Below are positions 25,588 through 34,627 of a DNA stretch of 64,000 bases, one piece after another. The DNA comes from Actinoplanes sp. NBRC 103695 (GTDB taxonomy: Bacteria; Actinomycetota; Actinomycetes; Mycobacteriales; Micromonosporaceae). Every line of letters starts with the position of its first letter. Within the stretch, counting starts at the first letter, position 1. The stretch lies in contig NZ_BSTL01000005.1 in NCBI RefSeq assembly GCF_030269485.1, positions 398,174-462,173 on the forward strand, given 5' to 3'. Position numbers and translations under genes: made by a program. The notes beneath the pieces are model-generated. The model saw only the letters and a list, made by a program, of their open reading frames with translations, was not told the origin of the DNA and ran no database searches.

Positions 25588-28500
25588 ATGCGTCGTCCCC
25601 TCGCAGCACTCAGCGCCGCGGTCCTGATCGGATCGGGCCTCACCGCCATCGCGCCCACCGGTGCGGCCATCGCCGCCCCGGCACCGCCGCCCGGCACCGG
25701 CCGTGCCGACGTCGTCACCCTGATCACCGGTGACGTCGTCTCCCTGACCAAGGTGGGTGACCGCACCGCCGCGACCGTGCGCCCCGCGCCCGGCCGGGAA
25801 GGCATCACCTTCCACACCGTCGAGGTCGACGGCGGGCTCCGCGTCCTGCCCGAGGACGTCATCCCGGCGATCGGCGCGGGCCGGCTCGACACCGACCTCT
25901 TCGACGTCGAGAAGCTGGTCGCCGACGGTTACGCCGACGCCGCCTCGCCCACGCTGCCGCTGATCGTGACGCAGCCCGCGGGCCTGCGCGCGAAGTCGTC
26001 GCACACGCTGCGCAGCCTGGGCGCGACGTCGATGCGGGCGGAGAAGGCGTCGCTCGCGTCGTTCTGGAAGGGCAACACCGGCAAGGTCTGGCTGGACGGG
26101 AAGGTCCGGGCCACCCTGGACCGCAGCGCCGCACAGATCGGTGCGCCCGCCGCGTGGCAGGCCGGGTTCGACGGCCGCGGGGTGAAGGTCGCGGTGCTGG
26201 ACACCGGCATCGACGCGAACCACCCCGACATCAAGGGCAAGCTGGGCGCCGCGCGGAACTTCACCGACAGCCCGGACACCACCGACCACCACGGGCACGG
26301 CACGCACGTCGCGGCCACCGTCGCCGGGTCCGGCAACGGGTCGGCCGGGCTGCGCAAGGGCGTCGCGTACGGTGCGGAGCTGCTCGCCGGCAAGGTGCTC
26401 AACGACGAGGGCTGGGGCCTGGAGTCGTGGATCATCGAGGGCATGCAGTGGGCCGGCGACTCGGGCGCCAAGGTCGTCAACATGAGCCTCGGCGGCCCGG
26501 CGAGCGACGGCACCGACCCGCTGGCCGAGGCGCTCGGCGACATCTCCGAGCGCACCGGCACGCTGTTCGTGGTCGCGGCCGGCAACGACGGCGCCTCGTA
26601 CAGCGTCGGCTCGCCCGGCATCGCGCCCGCGGCGCTGACCGTCGGCGCGGTGAACCGGAACGAGACGCTGGCCGAGTTCTCCAGCCGCGGCCCGACCGCC
26701 GTCCGCAACACCCTGAAGCCGGAGATCACCGCGCCCGGCGTCGGCATCGTCGCCGCCCGCGCCGAGGGCACCACGATGGGCCAGCCCGTCGACGCGCTCT
26801 ACACCGGCGCCTCCGGCACCTCGATGGCATCGCCGCACGTGGCCGGCGCCGCCGCGATCCTCGCCCAGGAGCATCCGGGGTGGACCGGCTCGCAGATCAA
26901 GGACGCCCTGGTCAGCTCGGCCAAGACCGCTCCCGGCATCGACGTGTACGGCCAGGGCGTCGGCCGGGTCGACCTGGCCCGCGCCACGTCCCAGACGATC
27001 CGGGGCACCGCCACCGCCGACTTCGCCGACCACAGCGCCGGCGAGTCGCCCACCCGGCACAGCAGGACGATCACCTACACCAACTCCGGTTCCGCCCCGG
27101 TGACCTTGACCCTCAGCGCACCTGCCGAGGTTTCGGTGGAGAAGAGCGTCACCGTGCCGGCCGGCGGCAGCGCCTCGGTCACCGCGAGCATCGACACCGC
27201 CACGATGGACTCCGGCCTGCACAGCGGCTGGATCGTCGGCACCGGCCCGGCGGGGGAGAAGGTCACCACCGCGTACGGCCTGCGCCTCGGCGCCCCGCAC
27301 CACAGGCTGACCATCCGGGCGGTCGACCGCAACGGGAAGACCACCAAGGTCCCGGCCCTGACCGTCTTCGGCGACGACCCGGAGAACGACTTCATCGGCT
27401 CGATCTTCCTGACCGACGAGGCCGTCCTGGACATCGGCGAGGACGACTACATCATCACCGCGACCATCGGGGGCAGGGACGGCGACCGGGAGAACGCCTC
27501 CTACATCGTCATCCCGGAACTGACCCTCGACCGGGACACCGAGATCCTGCTGGACGCCCGCAAGGGCACCCCGATCCGGATCGAGACGCCGAAGCCGGCC
27601 GAGCAGCAGGCGGTGCTCAGCTACTACGCGCACCGGGAGACCGACGGCGGCCGGAGCATCTCGCACGGCGTCATGCACTTCAGCAACGTGCGGGACGTGT
27701 TCGTCACGCCGACCAGGAAGGTCGAGGGCGGCAGCTTCGAGTTCTCCTCGCGCTGGCAACTGGTCGAGCCGGACGTGCAGGTGACCGTGCCCGGCCTGGC
27801 CGTGCAGCCGGAGCTGAACCTGCGCGGCGACTCGCCCGACTACCCGGGCACGCGCACCTTCCCGCTCACCACGTGGGGGGCCGCGGACATCGAGGGCAAG
27901 GCGGTGCTGTTGCCCTCCGACCCGAACCTCGACGAGGAGACCCAGGTCCAGCAGGCGTACGAGGGCGGCGCCGCGGTCGCGATGCTGATCCGGCCGGCCG
28001 GCCAGAGCACGTGGCGGGTGCTCGACCCGGAACGGCCCAAGTTGCCGATCCCGGCGATCCTGGTCACCGCGGCCGACGGCAAGCGCCTGATCAGCCGGGC
28101 GACCCTGCCCGACCCGCGGATCACGCTCGAGCTGACCTTCGCCAGCCCGTACCTCTACGACGTCATCCAGGTGTCGAAGAACCGGATCCCGGAGCGGATC
28201 GTGCACCGGGTGACCCCGGCCAACACGCGGCGCATCACCACCGACTACGCCGACAACGGTGGCTTCGACTGGGTACGCGAGCAGCGCTTCGGCTGGCGCC
28301 CCTGGCAGGAGTTCGCCTGGAACGACGCCGCCCGCGCGGTGCCCACCCCGTTCCGCCGGGTCGAGTGGGTCTCGGCCGGCGACTCGCTCTGGCAGCACCA
28401 GGTGCACCCGGCCTACCCGTGGTTGCCCCTGGTCCAGGGCGGCTTCGTCGAGGCGGCCGGCCCGGTGAGGGCGGGCACCGCCAAGGAGTCCTGGGCGGCG

Positions 28501-29079
28501 CCGGTGGTCCGGCCCGCCACCCCGGCGGGCTGGTCCTCGACCCGGGCCGGTGACGTGCTCAAACTGCGCGTGGCCGACCTGGTGGACAGCACCGACGAGC
28601 ACTGGACGTGGGCCGGTGGCACCTCGGCCACGCTGCGCCGCGACGGCACGGTGCTGGCCGAGCTGCCGGACGGCTGGCAGGACGTCACCACGACGCCCGG
28701 CGACGCCGCGTACGAGCTGACCGTGCGCACCGCCCCCGGCAACGAGGACTGGACCTACGGCACCCGCACCGAGTCGACGTGGAAGTTCCGGTCGGCCGCC
28801 GAGGGTGCGCTGCCGCTGGTGCAGGTCGGCTACGACGCCAAGCCGCGCCGGGTCGACTTCACCCTCGCGGTCGCGGGCAAACCGGCCCGGGGCACCTCGT
28901 TCCGGGCGGAGATGTCGGCTGATGACGGAAAAACCTGGCGATTGCTGAACACGACCGGCAGCGGGCCGTCATACAGCGCGTGGATCCCCGCGCACACCCA
29001 GCCGGTGTCGCTGCGGGTCACCGCCACCGACCGCGCCGGCAACGCGGTCACCCAGACGGTCATCCGAGCTTTCGGGTGA
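25588..29079 (+). CDS. Large secreted subtilisin-like serine protease (S8)
   Basis: A 1163-aa exported protease. Signal peptide about 1-30, propeptide to about 180, catalytic domain with Asp in VAVLDTGIDANHPD (about 206), His in HGHGTHVAATVAG (about 235) and Ser in GTSMASPHVAGAAA (about 412). A long C-terminal region follows with beta-sandwich-like parts and a PA-like insert (ADIEGKAVLLPSDPN). Such large S8 proteins are common in Streptomyces and Actinoplanes and degrade extracellular protein. It stands alone. Confidence 0.95.
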   Translation: MRRPLAALSAAVLIGSGLTAIAPTGAAIAAPAPPPGTGRADVVTLITGDVVSLTKVGDRTAATVRPAPGREGITFHTVEVDGGLRVLPEDVIPAIGAGRLDTDLFDVEKLVADGYADAASPTLPLIVTQPAGLRAKSSHTLRSLGATSMRAEKASLASFWKGNTGKVWLDGKVRATLDRSAAQIGAPAAWQAGFDGRGVKVAVLDTGIDANHPDIKGKLGAARNFTDSPDTTDHHGHGTHVAATVAGSGNGSAGLRKGVAYGAELLAGKVLNDEGWGLESWIIEGMQWAGDSGAKVVNMSLGGPASDGTDPLAEALGDISERTGTLFVVAAGNDGASYSVGSPGIAPAALTVGAVNRNETLAEFSSRGPTAVRNTLKPEITAPGVGIVAARAEGTTMGQPVDALYTGASGTSMASPHVAGAAAILAQEHPGWTGSQIKDALVSSAKTAPGIDVYGQGVGRVDLARATSQTIRGTATADFADHSAGESPTRHSRTITYTNSGSAPVTLTLSAPAEVSVEKSVTVPAGGSASVTASIDTATMDSGLHSGWIVGTGPAGEKVTTAYGLRLGAPHHRLTIRAVDRNGKTTKVPALTVFGDDPENDFIGSIFLTDEAVLDIGEDDYIITATIGGRDGDRENASYIVIPELTLDRDTEILLDARKGTPIRIETPKPAEQQAVLSYYAHRETDGGRSISHGVMHFSNVRDVFVTPTRKVEGGSFEFSSRWQLVEPDVQVTVPGLAVQPELNLRGDSPDYPGTRTFPLTTWGAADIEGKAVLLPSDPNLDEETQVQQAYEGGAAVAMLIRPAGQSTWRVLDPERPKLPIPAILVTAADGKRLISRATLPDPRITLELTFASPYLYDVIQVSKNRIPERIVHRVTPANTRRITTDYADNGGFDWVREQRFGWRPWQEFAWNDAARAVPTPFRRVEWVSAGDSLWQHQVHPAYPWLPLVQGGFVEAAGPVRAGTAKESWAAPVVRPATPAGWSSTRAGDVLKLRVADLVDSTDEHWTWAGGTSATLRRDGTVLAELPDGWQDVTTTPGDAAYELTVRTAPGNEDWTYGTRTESTWKFRSAAEGALPLVQVGYDAKPRRVDFTLAVAGKPARGTSFRAEMSADDGKTWRLLNTTGSGPSYSAWIPAHTQPVSLRVTATDRAGNAVTQTVIRAFG

Positions 29080-29110
29080 CAGGCGGGGCTCCGCCGTTAT
29101 CCTCACCGCC

Positions 29111-29551
29111 ATGAGGATCACGGCGGAGCTCCAGGCCACGGGCGGTAACACCACCGGTTTCCCGATCCCGGACGAGGTCGTCGGGGATCTCGGTGGTGGC
29201 GGCCGGCCCAAGGTGGTCGTCACGGTCAACGGGTACGAGTACCAGAGCTCGATCGCGAAGATGGGTGGCGCGTACTGGCTCGGGGTGAGCGCCGAGCGCC
29301 GCACCGCCGCCGGGGTGAAGGCGGGCGACGTGGTCGAGCTGGACATCGTCCTCGACACGCGGGAGCGGACGGTGGACGTACCCGAGGACCTGGCCCTTGC
29401 TCTTGCCGCCGAGCCCGAGGCGAAGGAGCGCTGGGACAAGCTCTCCTACAGCAACCAGAGGCAGCACGCCGAGTCCGTCACGGGCGCGAAGGCCGCCGAG
29501 ACCCGGGCGCGGCGCGTCGCCAAGGCGATCGAGAAGCTGCTCGCGGGCTAG
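29111..29551 (+). CDS. DUF1905/YdeI-type small protein
   Basis: A 146-aa protein with an N-terminal DUF1905 beta-barrel-like domain (TTGFPIPDEVVGDLGGGGRP, VNGYEYQSSIAKMGGAYWLG, AAGVKAGDVVELDIVLD) and a C-terminal bacteriocin-protection YdeI/OmpD-associated-like helical tail (AAEPEAKERWDKLSYSNQRQ, AKAIEKLL). Molecular function is not established. Its stop codon overlaps that of the convergent regulator by 4 nt. Confidence 0.8.
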   Translation: MRITAELQATGGNTTGFPIPDEVVGDLGGGGRPKVVVTVNGYEYQSSIAKMGGAYWLGVSAERRTAAGVKAGDVVELDIVLDTRERTVDVPEDLALALAAEPEAKERWDKLSYSNQRQHAESVTGAKAAETRARRVAKAIEKLLAG

Positions 29552-30504
29552 AGCCACCCCCGGCGCGCGGCCTGATAGGCCAGCCCTGTGCGGGTGTCGA
29601 CGCCGGCCAGGTCCATCATCCGGTCCAGCCGCCGCTGCACCGTGCGCCGGCTCACCCCCAGATGCGTCGCGATCGACTTGTCCGGCAGGCCCGACACCAG
29701 CAACGACAGCAGCAGCGTGTCGAGCTGCTCGTCCGGTTTCGCCGCGAGCACCGGCGTGGCCCGCTCCCAGTGACTCTCGAAGAGCGCCACCAGCGCGTCC
29801 AGCAGTTCGCTCGGCCGGATCAGCGCCGCGCTCGGCTGCGCGATGCCGCGGGCCTCGTCCGGCACCAGCGGGCAGATCGCCAGTTTGCGGTCGGCGATCG
29901 CCAGGCGCACCGGCAACGCCGGCAGCACCCGCGACTCCTCGCCGGCCTCGATCGCCCCGACGATCCCCTCGAGCTCACCCGGGGTGTCCAGCAGATCCCG
30001 TTCGTAGATCGCCCGGTACTTGACGCCCCGCTTGAGCGCCGGCAACTCCTCGTCGTTCGCCGGGCCCTCCATCGCGATCGGGTTGGCCCGGCAGAACCAG
30101 AGGATCTCGTCGGTCGCCGACTCCTGCATCTCCGCGAGCCGTTGCCGCAGGGCGCCCGCCCCGACCACGATCTCGACCAGATGCTCGGCGCTGTGCCGCC
30201 GCGCGTTCGTCCGGTAGTCCTCGCTCAGCGCGGCCATCATCTGCCGCGCCGCCTGCAGATCCTGCTGCCGGCGCAGGAGGATCTCGCCGAGTGCCACATC
30301 CGGCGGCAGCGCATGGTAGACCGGGCCCGGCGTCGCCAGACCCTTGGCCTGCAAGGCCTCCAGCGTCACCGCGGCCTGATCGGCGGTGACCCCGGCACTC
30401 TCCGCGAACGCGAGCACGTCGGTGCCGGACAGCCGCACCAGCAATCGATAGGCATGTTGCTGGTCCGGCGGCAGAACTTCGCCCTCCCCTGACATGGCGG
30501 TCAC
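29548..30504 (-). CDS. TrmB-like/LuxR-type transcriptional regulator
   Basis: A 318-aa regulator. The N-terminal part resembles a TrmB winged helix (DVLAFAESAGVTADQAAVTL), the middle is a phospholipase-D-like/TrmB effector region (ILWFCRANPIAMEG, VKYRAIYERDLLD), and the C-terminus is a LuxR-type HTH, LLLSLLVSGLPDKSIATHLG followed by SRRTVQRRLDRMM. This architecture is frequent in Streptomyces and Actinoplanes genomes, often near secondary metabolism or stress genes; no target is evident here. Ends tail-to-tail with the DUF1905 gene. Confidence 0.75.
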   Translation of the reverse strand: MTAMSGEGEVLPPDQQHAYRLLVRLSGTDVLAFAESAGVTADQAAVTLEALQAKGLATPGPVYHALPPDVALGEILLRRQQDLQAARQMMAALSEDYRTNARRHSAEHLVEIVVGAGALRQRLAEMQESATDEILWFCRANPIAMEGPANDEELPALKRGVKYRAIYERDLLDTPGELEGIVGAIEAGEESRVLPALPVRLAIADRKLAICPLVPDEARGIAQPSAALIRPSELLDALVALFESHWERATPVLAAKPDEQLDTLLLSLLVSGLPDKSIATHLGVSRRTVQRRLDRMMDLAGVDTRTGLAYQAARRGWL

Positions 30505-30516
30505 TTTACTGAGGTC

Positions 30517-31689
30517 CTAGTCCCCGAAGGCCACGTCGGAGTCGAGAAGGGCGGTCCAGCGGGGGCGCCACGGCTCCTCGCGGCCGGCCATCTCCCGGGC
30601 CAGGTCGTCCCGCCCCGGACCGGAGATGCCGTTGTCCGGCCACCAGTCCGGCCACGAGTCGTACCGCCGCTCGAACGTCGCGTCGCCGGCCGTCGTCTCC
30701 ACCCGCAGGAAGAACCACGCCCCGGTCCGCCGGTCGGCCTCCTCGACCCGGACCGCATGCACCAGATCGACTGCCTGGCCGAAAACGGTCAGTGCTTCCT
30801 CCCCGAGCCTCACCTCCGGCGGGAACTCGCCGTCCTGTTCGGACGCCCCCGAGGCGCTGGCCCAGAAGAGCAGCGAGCACCGGCCGTCATGGTTCGGCGC
30901 GCGGTCGCGTACCCATCGCACCAGATTGTCCATCGCCGGCGTGGGCGGCGGCAGCGGCCGGTCCAGCTCCTCGGCCCGCTGCATCGCGTCCCACACCAGC
31001 CGCCGGTGCTCCCGGTCGGAGAGCTTGCGCACACGCCGTTCCCGCGGCTGCGTCCCCGCGGCGATGACCGGCGGAACCCCACCCGGCGTGATCCCTCCGG
31101 CGGCGGCCACTGCCAGTCCGGCTTCGATCAGACCTCCCGGGTACGGCCGGAGCACGCTCCCGTCGACGGCCTGCCTCTCGGCCGCCGCCAGCAGCCCCTC
31201 GCACGCCGCCCGCACCCGCGCCTCGTCGGCGTCGTCCACAGGCTCGTAGTTCCCCCACTGCACGACGAAGTCGAAGAGCTCGGCGAGAGCGGCCGCCCGG
31301 TCGAGCACCGCTCCCGCCGTCTGAGCGAGCCCGTCCTGCTCGTCATAGGGCGCACACCCCCACGCGGTCCCGTCGTGCCAGTAGACGTAGCCGAGCTGAT
31401 CCTCGGCGGCGTACGGCGACAGCTCGTCCCAGGGCACCCAGTCCGGCGCGCCGGCGAGCACATCGACCGGAGGTTCGGCGTCGACGGTGGCGCTGTACTC
31501 GTGGTCGTAGCCGTAGAGGACGGCCCGCCCGCCCTCGACCAGGGCGAGCCGAGCCCAGTTCCCGCCGTGGTCGTCGTGGTGAGCGCCCCGGGCACCCACC
31601 ATCCACACGTCGTCGAACCCCACCACAGCGAGGGCGGTGGCCAGCGCCGCCCACCGCCGCCACAGATCCGCCGGTCCAGGTATCTCCAC
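30517..31689 (-). CDS. Conserved hypothetical protein (about 390 aa)
   Basis: A soluble acidic protein rich in Trp and Asp, with no recognised catalytic motif. Notable stretches are WMVGARGAHHDDHGGNWARL, YGYDHEYSAT and GYVYWHDGTAWGC near the N-terminus, and FFLRVETTAGDATFERRYDS near the C-terminus. The C-terminal WPDWWPDNGISG pattern is seen in actinobacterial immunity-like proteins, but this is weak evidence. Start taken as GTG 31689 (EIPGPADLWRRW), as the frame stays open further upstream without coding look. It is divergent from the NACHT gene with 229 nt between. Confidence 0.55.
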   Translation of the reverse strand: MEIPGPADLWRRWAALATALAVVGFDDVWMVGARGAHHDDHGGNWARLALVEGGRAVLYGYDHEYSATVDAEPPVDVLAGAPDWVPWDELSPYAAEDQLGYVYWHDGTAWGCAPYDEQDGLAQTAGAVLDRAAALAELFDFVVQWGNYEPVDDADEARVRAACEGLLAAAERQAVDGSVLRPYPGGLIEAGLAVAAAGGITPGGVPPVIAAGTQPRERRVRKLSDREHRRLVWDAMQRAEELDRPLPPPTPAMDNLVRWVRDRAPNHDGRCSLLFWASASGASEQDGEFPPEVRLGEEALTVFGQAVDLVHAVRVEEADRRTGAWFFLRVETTAGDATFERRYDSWPDWWPDNGISGPGRDDLAREMAGREEPWRPRWTALLDSDVAFGD

Positions 31690-31703
31690 CAGGCCACTTT
31701 CGC

Positions 31704-31764
31704 AGATCGAACCCTGCGTCCGCACTACCAAGATCGAACCGGTCCCGGCACCACCAAGATCGAA
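31704..31764. repeat. Three AGATCGAA direct repeats upstream of the NACHT gene
   Basis: AGATCGAA occurs at 31704, 31731 and 31757, spaced 27 and 26 bp, in the divergent intergenic region between the hypothetical protein and the NACHT NTPase. Flanks are partly shared (ccaAGATCGAA). The regular spacing of about 2.5 helical turns suggests a protein-binding array, but chance similarity cannot be excluded. Confidence 0.45.
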
Positions 31765-31918
31765 ACGGCCGGCGCGGGCACCGCCACCTCCCCCACCCCG
31801 GCACTGGGTGGGCATCAACGTAGGGCCCGGGTACGACATTTTTCGGCCTTCATCCCCAGGGGACGGTCGCGCCCTGGTGGTAGCGTGCTGGCCCCCGACG
31901 ACCACGGAGAGCATCGCC

Positions 31919-34624
31919 ATGGCGACAGGGCTGGAGACGGCCATCGCCCGCACCGCGGGCCAGATCATCCGCCGGCTCGGCGGCCACGTCGGCAAGCAGG
32001 CCCAGCTCCGCGGGGCACGGGACTCGGCGCGCCCGCTGATGGCCCGCCGGGTCGCCGACGGCCTCCTGGGCGAACTCTCCGCCGCCGAGGCCACCGAACT
32101 CGCCGCCTACCTGGTGTCGCCGGACTTCGAGCAGGTGGCGCTGCAGTTCGCGGTGGCCAGGCTGCACCCGCGCGACGCCCAGCGCGACGAACTGCTGTCG
32201 GCCGCCCGCGCCCAGATCCGCCAGGGTCTGCGCCTGGCCACGACCCTCGCGCCGGAGCGCCGCTTCGGCATCACCGACGTGGTCTTCGACGCGCTGCTCG
32301 CCGCCGAGCACACGCCCGGCAACCCGGCCCAGGCCGCGCGACTGGGCCACCTGGTGGCGACGGCCGCCCGCAACGGCGAGCTCCTCGGCCGGCTCGAGGA
32401 CCTGTCGGCCTGCCGTACCGAGGCCCAGCGCCTGCGTACCCAGGTCGCCGCCGTGCACGCCGAGCTCCGGATGCCGCACACCGGCGTGAGCCGCAGCGTG
32501 CCGTGGGACCAGCTCTACGTCGAGTCCCGCCCGCAGGACATGCGCCGCGAGTCGGCGCCGGTCCGCGAACTCGCCCAGACCGGCCGCCGCCTGGTCGTCC
32601 TCGGCGATCCCGGCGCTGGCAAGTCGACGCTGGCCACCAAGCTCGCCTACGACCTGGCCGCCGACCCGTCGGGCACCGAGGTCCCGTTCCTGGTCGTGCT
32701 GCGTCATCTGTCGTCGGCGCTGCAGGCGGGCGAACGTACCCTCGCCGAGCACCTGCTCACCGTCGCGCGTGATCCCTACAACGTGGCGATGTCCGCCGCG
32801 ACCGTCGACTACCTGCTGCTCAACGGCCAGGCGGTGGTCATCCTGGACGGCCTCGACGAGCTGACCGACGTGAGCCTGCGCCGCCGCCTGACCGAGCTGG
32901 TCCGCGGCTTCGCCACGCTCTACCCGATGGTTCCGATGGTGGTGACCTCCCGCCGGGTCGGTTACCGGGAGGCGGCGCTGGACGCGGCGTTGTTCCCGGT
33001 GCACGACCTGATGCCGTTCGACGCCGAGCAGGTGGAGAAGTACATCGGCCACTGGTTCGCGCTGGACGACGGGACACCGCCGACGGACCGGCAGCGACTG
33101 GCCGAGTCGTTCCTGAGGGACAGCGCCTCCGTCGAGGACCTGCGCAGCAACCCGCTGTTGCTGGCGTTGCTGTGCGCGATGTACGCGACCGACCACTACA
33201 TCCCGCGGTTGCGCGCCCAGATCTACGAACGCTGTGCGCTGATGGTCTTCGAGCGCTGGGACAGCATGCGCGGCATCGGGCGGCAGCTCGAGTTCGAGGG
33301 CCGCGTCCGCGGCGCCGTGCAGCATCTGGCGTGGCACCTGCTGACCGAGGACGAGGCCGAACTGCCCCGGCACCGGATCGTCCGGCTCCTGGTCGGCCAT
33401 CTGATCGAGCGCGGCCTCGGCGAGGACGACGCCGAGGCCGCGGCGCGCGAGTTCCTCGATTTCTGCGCCGGCCGGGCGTGGGTGCTGGCCGAGGTCGGTT
33501 CGACCGACCTGGAGCCCGCGTACGGCTTCGCCCATCGGACCTTCCTGGAGTTCTTCGCCGCCGAGCATCTGGTCCGCACCCGCAGGTCGCCGGAGGTGGT
33601 CTGGGCCGAGTTGATCGGGCGCGTCCGCACCGGGCAGTGGGAGGTCGTCGCGCAGCTGGCACTGCAGCTGCTCGACCGCAACACGATCGACGGAGCGGAA
33701 ACGCTGGTGCACGCGGCGATGGAGGACGCACTGCGATCCCCGGTGCGGGAGCAGCAACGCCTGGCGCGTTTCGGCGCGAGCGCTCTGCAGCACGTCACTT
33801 TTCCGCCCGCGCTCGTCGACCACGTGGTTGATGTGGCGGTGCGGTGCTACTTCGCGGTCCCGGCCGAGAACCGCTTCCGGGCGATCCTGGGCGACCTGCT
33901 CTACTACGAGATGGCGGACAGCGACGCGCCTCTCGCCGTGGCCACCCAGCTAGCCCTGGCGGGAAACCGGCCCTCGGTGCGGCGCGCCACCGAGTCGGCC
34001 ATCCTCCGGCGTATCGAAGCGGGTGACGACCGCGGACACCTCTTACTCAGCACGCTGACGAAAGGCAGCACCCTGGCGTCAGGCGGAGCCTCGGCCGATT
34101 TGGCCGAGCTGCAGACGTCGATCGAGCGGAAGGTGTCGGCCGGACACGACCGATGGCTGGCGCGGTGGGGTCGTTCCGGGGTGTTCGCGACGGATCATCT
34201 GGAAAACCTCTACCGGTTCCAGACATCCATGGGGAGTTCCTTCTCGTGGATCGGATCCTTCCTGATGCACTTCCTCTCTGAGCCGTCGCACGACGTGCGA
34301 GCGTTGGTCGATCACCTCCTCGACCGGCCCACGCCGTGGTTCTCCGGCGCCTCGTGGCAGATCGAGTTCCAGCAGATCGACCGCGAGCAGAACAGGTTTC
34401 TCCGGCCGTGGGAGATGTCGCTGTTCGACGGCTCCGACCGGGACTGGAAGCCGGCCTTCCTGCTGCTCACCCTGCCCTACCTGGAACTGGCCCGTGATTT
34501 CGGCGACCCGGAGAGCGAGCTCGTGCCGCGGGGAGTCTCCGTCATCCGGCAGGGGCTCGACGGCCCAGTGGCCGACTACCTGAGGCGGTGGGACGCGGGG
34601 GAGTTCCGGGTGCTCGGGCCGTGA
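31919..34624 (+). CDS. NACHT-domain STAND NTPase (NLR-like; candidate defence protein)
   Basis: A 901-aa protein. Residues 1-200 are an all-helical N-terminal domain (RRLGGHVGKQAQLRGARDSA; VADGLLGELSAAEATELAAY) resembling the NACHT-associated helical (NNH) domains. The NACHT core has Walker A VVLGDPGAGKST (about 228-239), Walker B VVILDGLDELTD (about 305) and MVVTSRRVGYRE, then winged-helix AYGFAHRTFLEFFAAEHLV. The C-terminal about 330 residues are helical, likely a sensor of HEAT type. Bacterial NACHT proteins act in antiphage abortive infection; no nuclease or toxin effector domain is visible. ATG 31919 chosen. Confidence 0.8.
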   Translation: MATGLETAIARTAGQIIRRLGGHVGKQAQLRGARDSARPLMARRVADGLLGELSAAEATELAAYLVSPDFEQVALQFAVARLHPRDAQRDELLSAARAQIRQGLRLATTLAPERRFGITDVVFDALLAAEHTPGNPAQAARLGHLVATAARNGELLGRLEDLSACRTEAQRLRTQVAAVHAELRMPHTGVSRSVPWDQLYVESRPQDMRRESAPVRELAQTGRRLVVLGDPGAGKSTLATKLAYDLAADPSGTEVPFLVVLRHLSSALQAGERTLAEHLLTVARDPYNVAMSAATVDYLLLNGQAVVILDGLDELTDVSLRRRLTELVRGFATLYPMVPMVVTSRRVGYREAALDAALFPVHDLMPFDAEQVEKYIGHWFALDDGTPPTDRQRLAESFLRDSASVEDLRSNPLLLALLCAMYATDHYIPRLRAQIYERCALMVFERWDSMRGIGRQLEFEGRVRGAVQHLAWHLLTEDEAELPRHRIVRLLVGHLIERGLGEDDAEAAAREFLDFCAGRAWVLAEVGSTDLEPAYGFAHRTFLEFFAAEHLVRTRRSPEVVWAELIGRVRTGQWEVVAQLALQLLDRNTIDGAETLVHAAMEDALRSPVREQQRLARFGASALQHVTFPPALVDHVVDVAVRCYFAVPAENRFRAILGDLLYYEMADSDAPLAVATQLALAGNRPSVRRATESAILRRIEAGDDRGHLLLSTLTKGSTLASGGASADLAELQTSIERKVSAGHDRWLARWGRSGVFATDHLENLYRFQTSMGSSFSWIGSFLMHFLSEPSHDVRALVDHLLDRPTPWFSGASWQIEFQQIDREQNRFLRPWEMSLFDGSDRDWKPAFLLLTLPYLELARDFGDPESELVPRGVSVIRQGLDGPVADYLRRWDAGEFRVLGP

Positions 34625-34627
34625 CCG

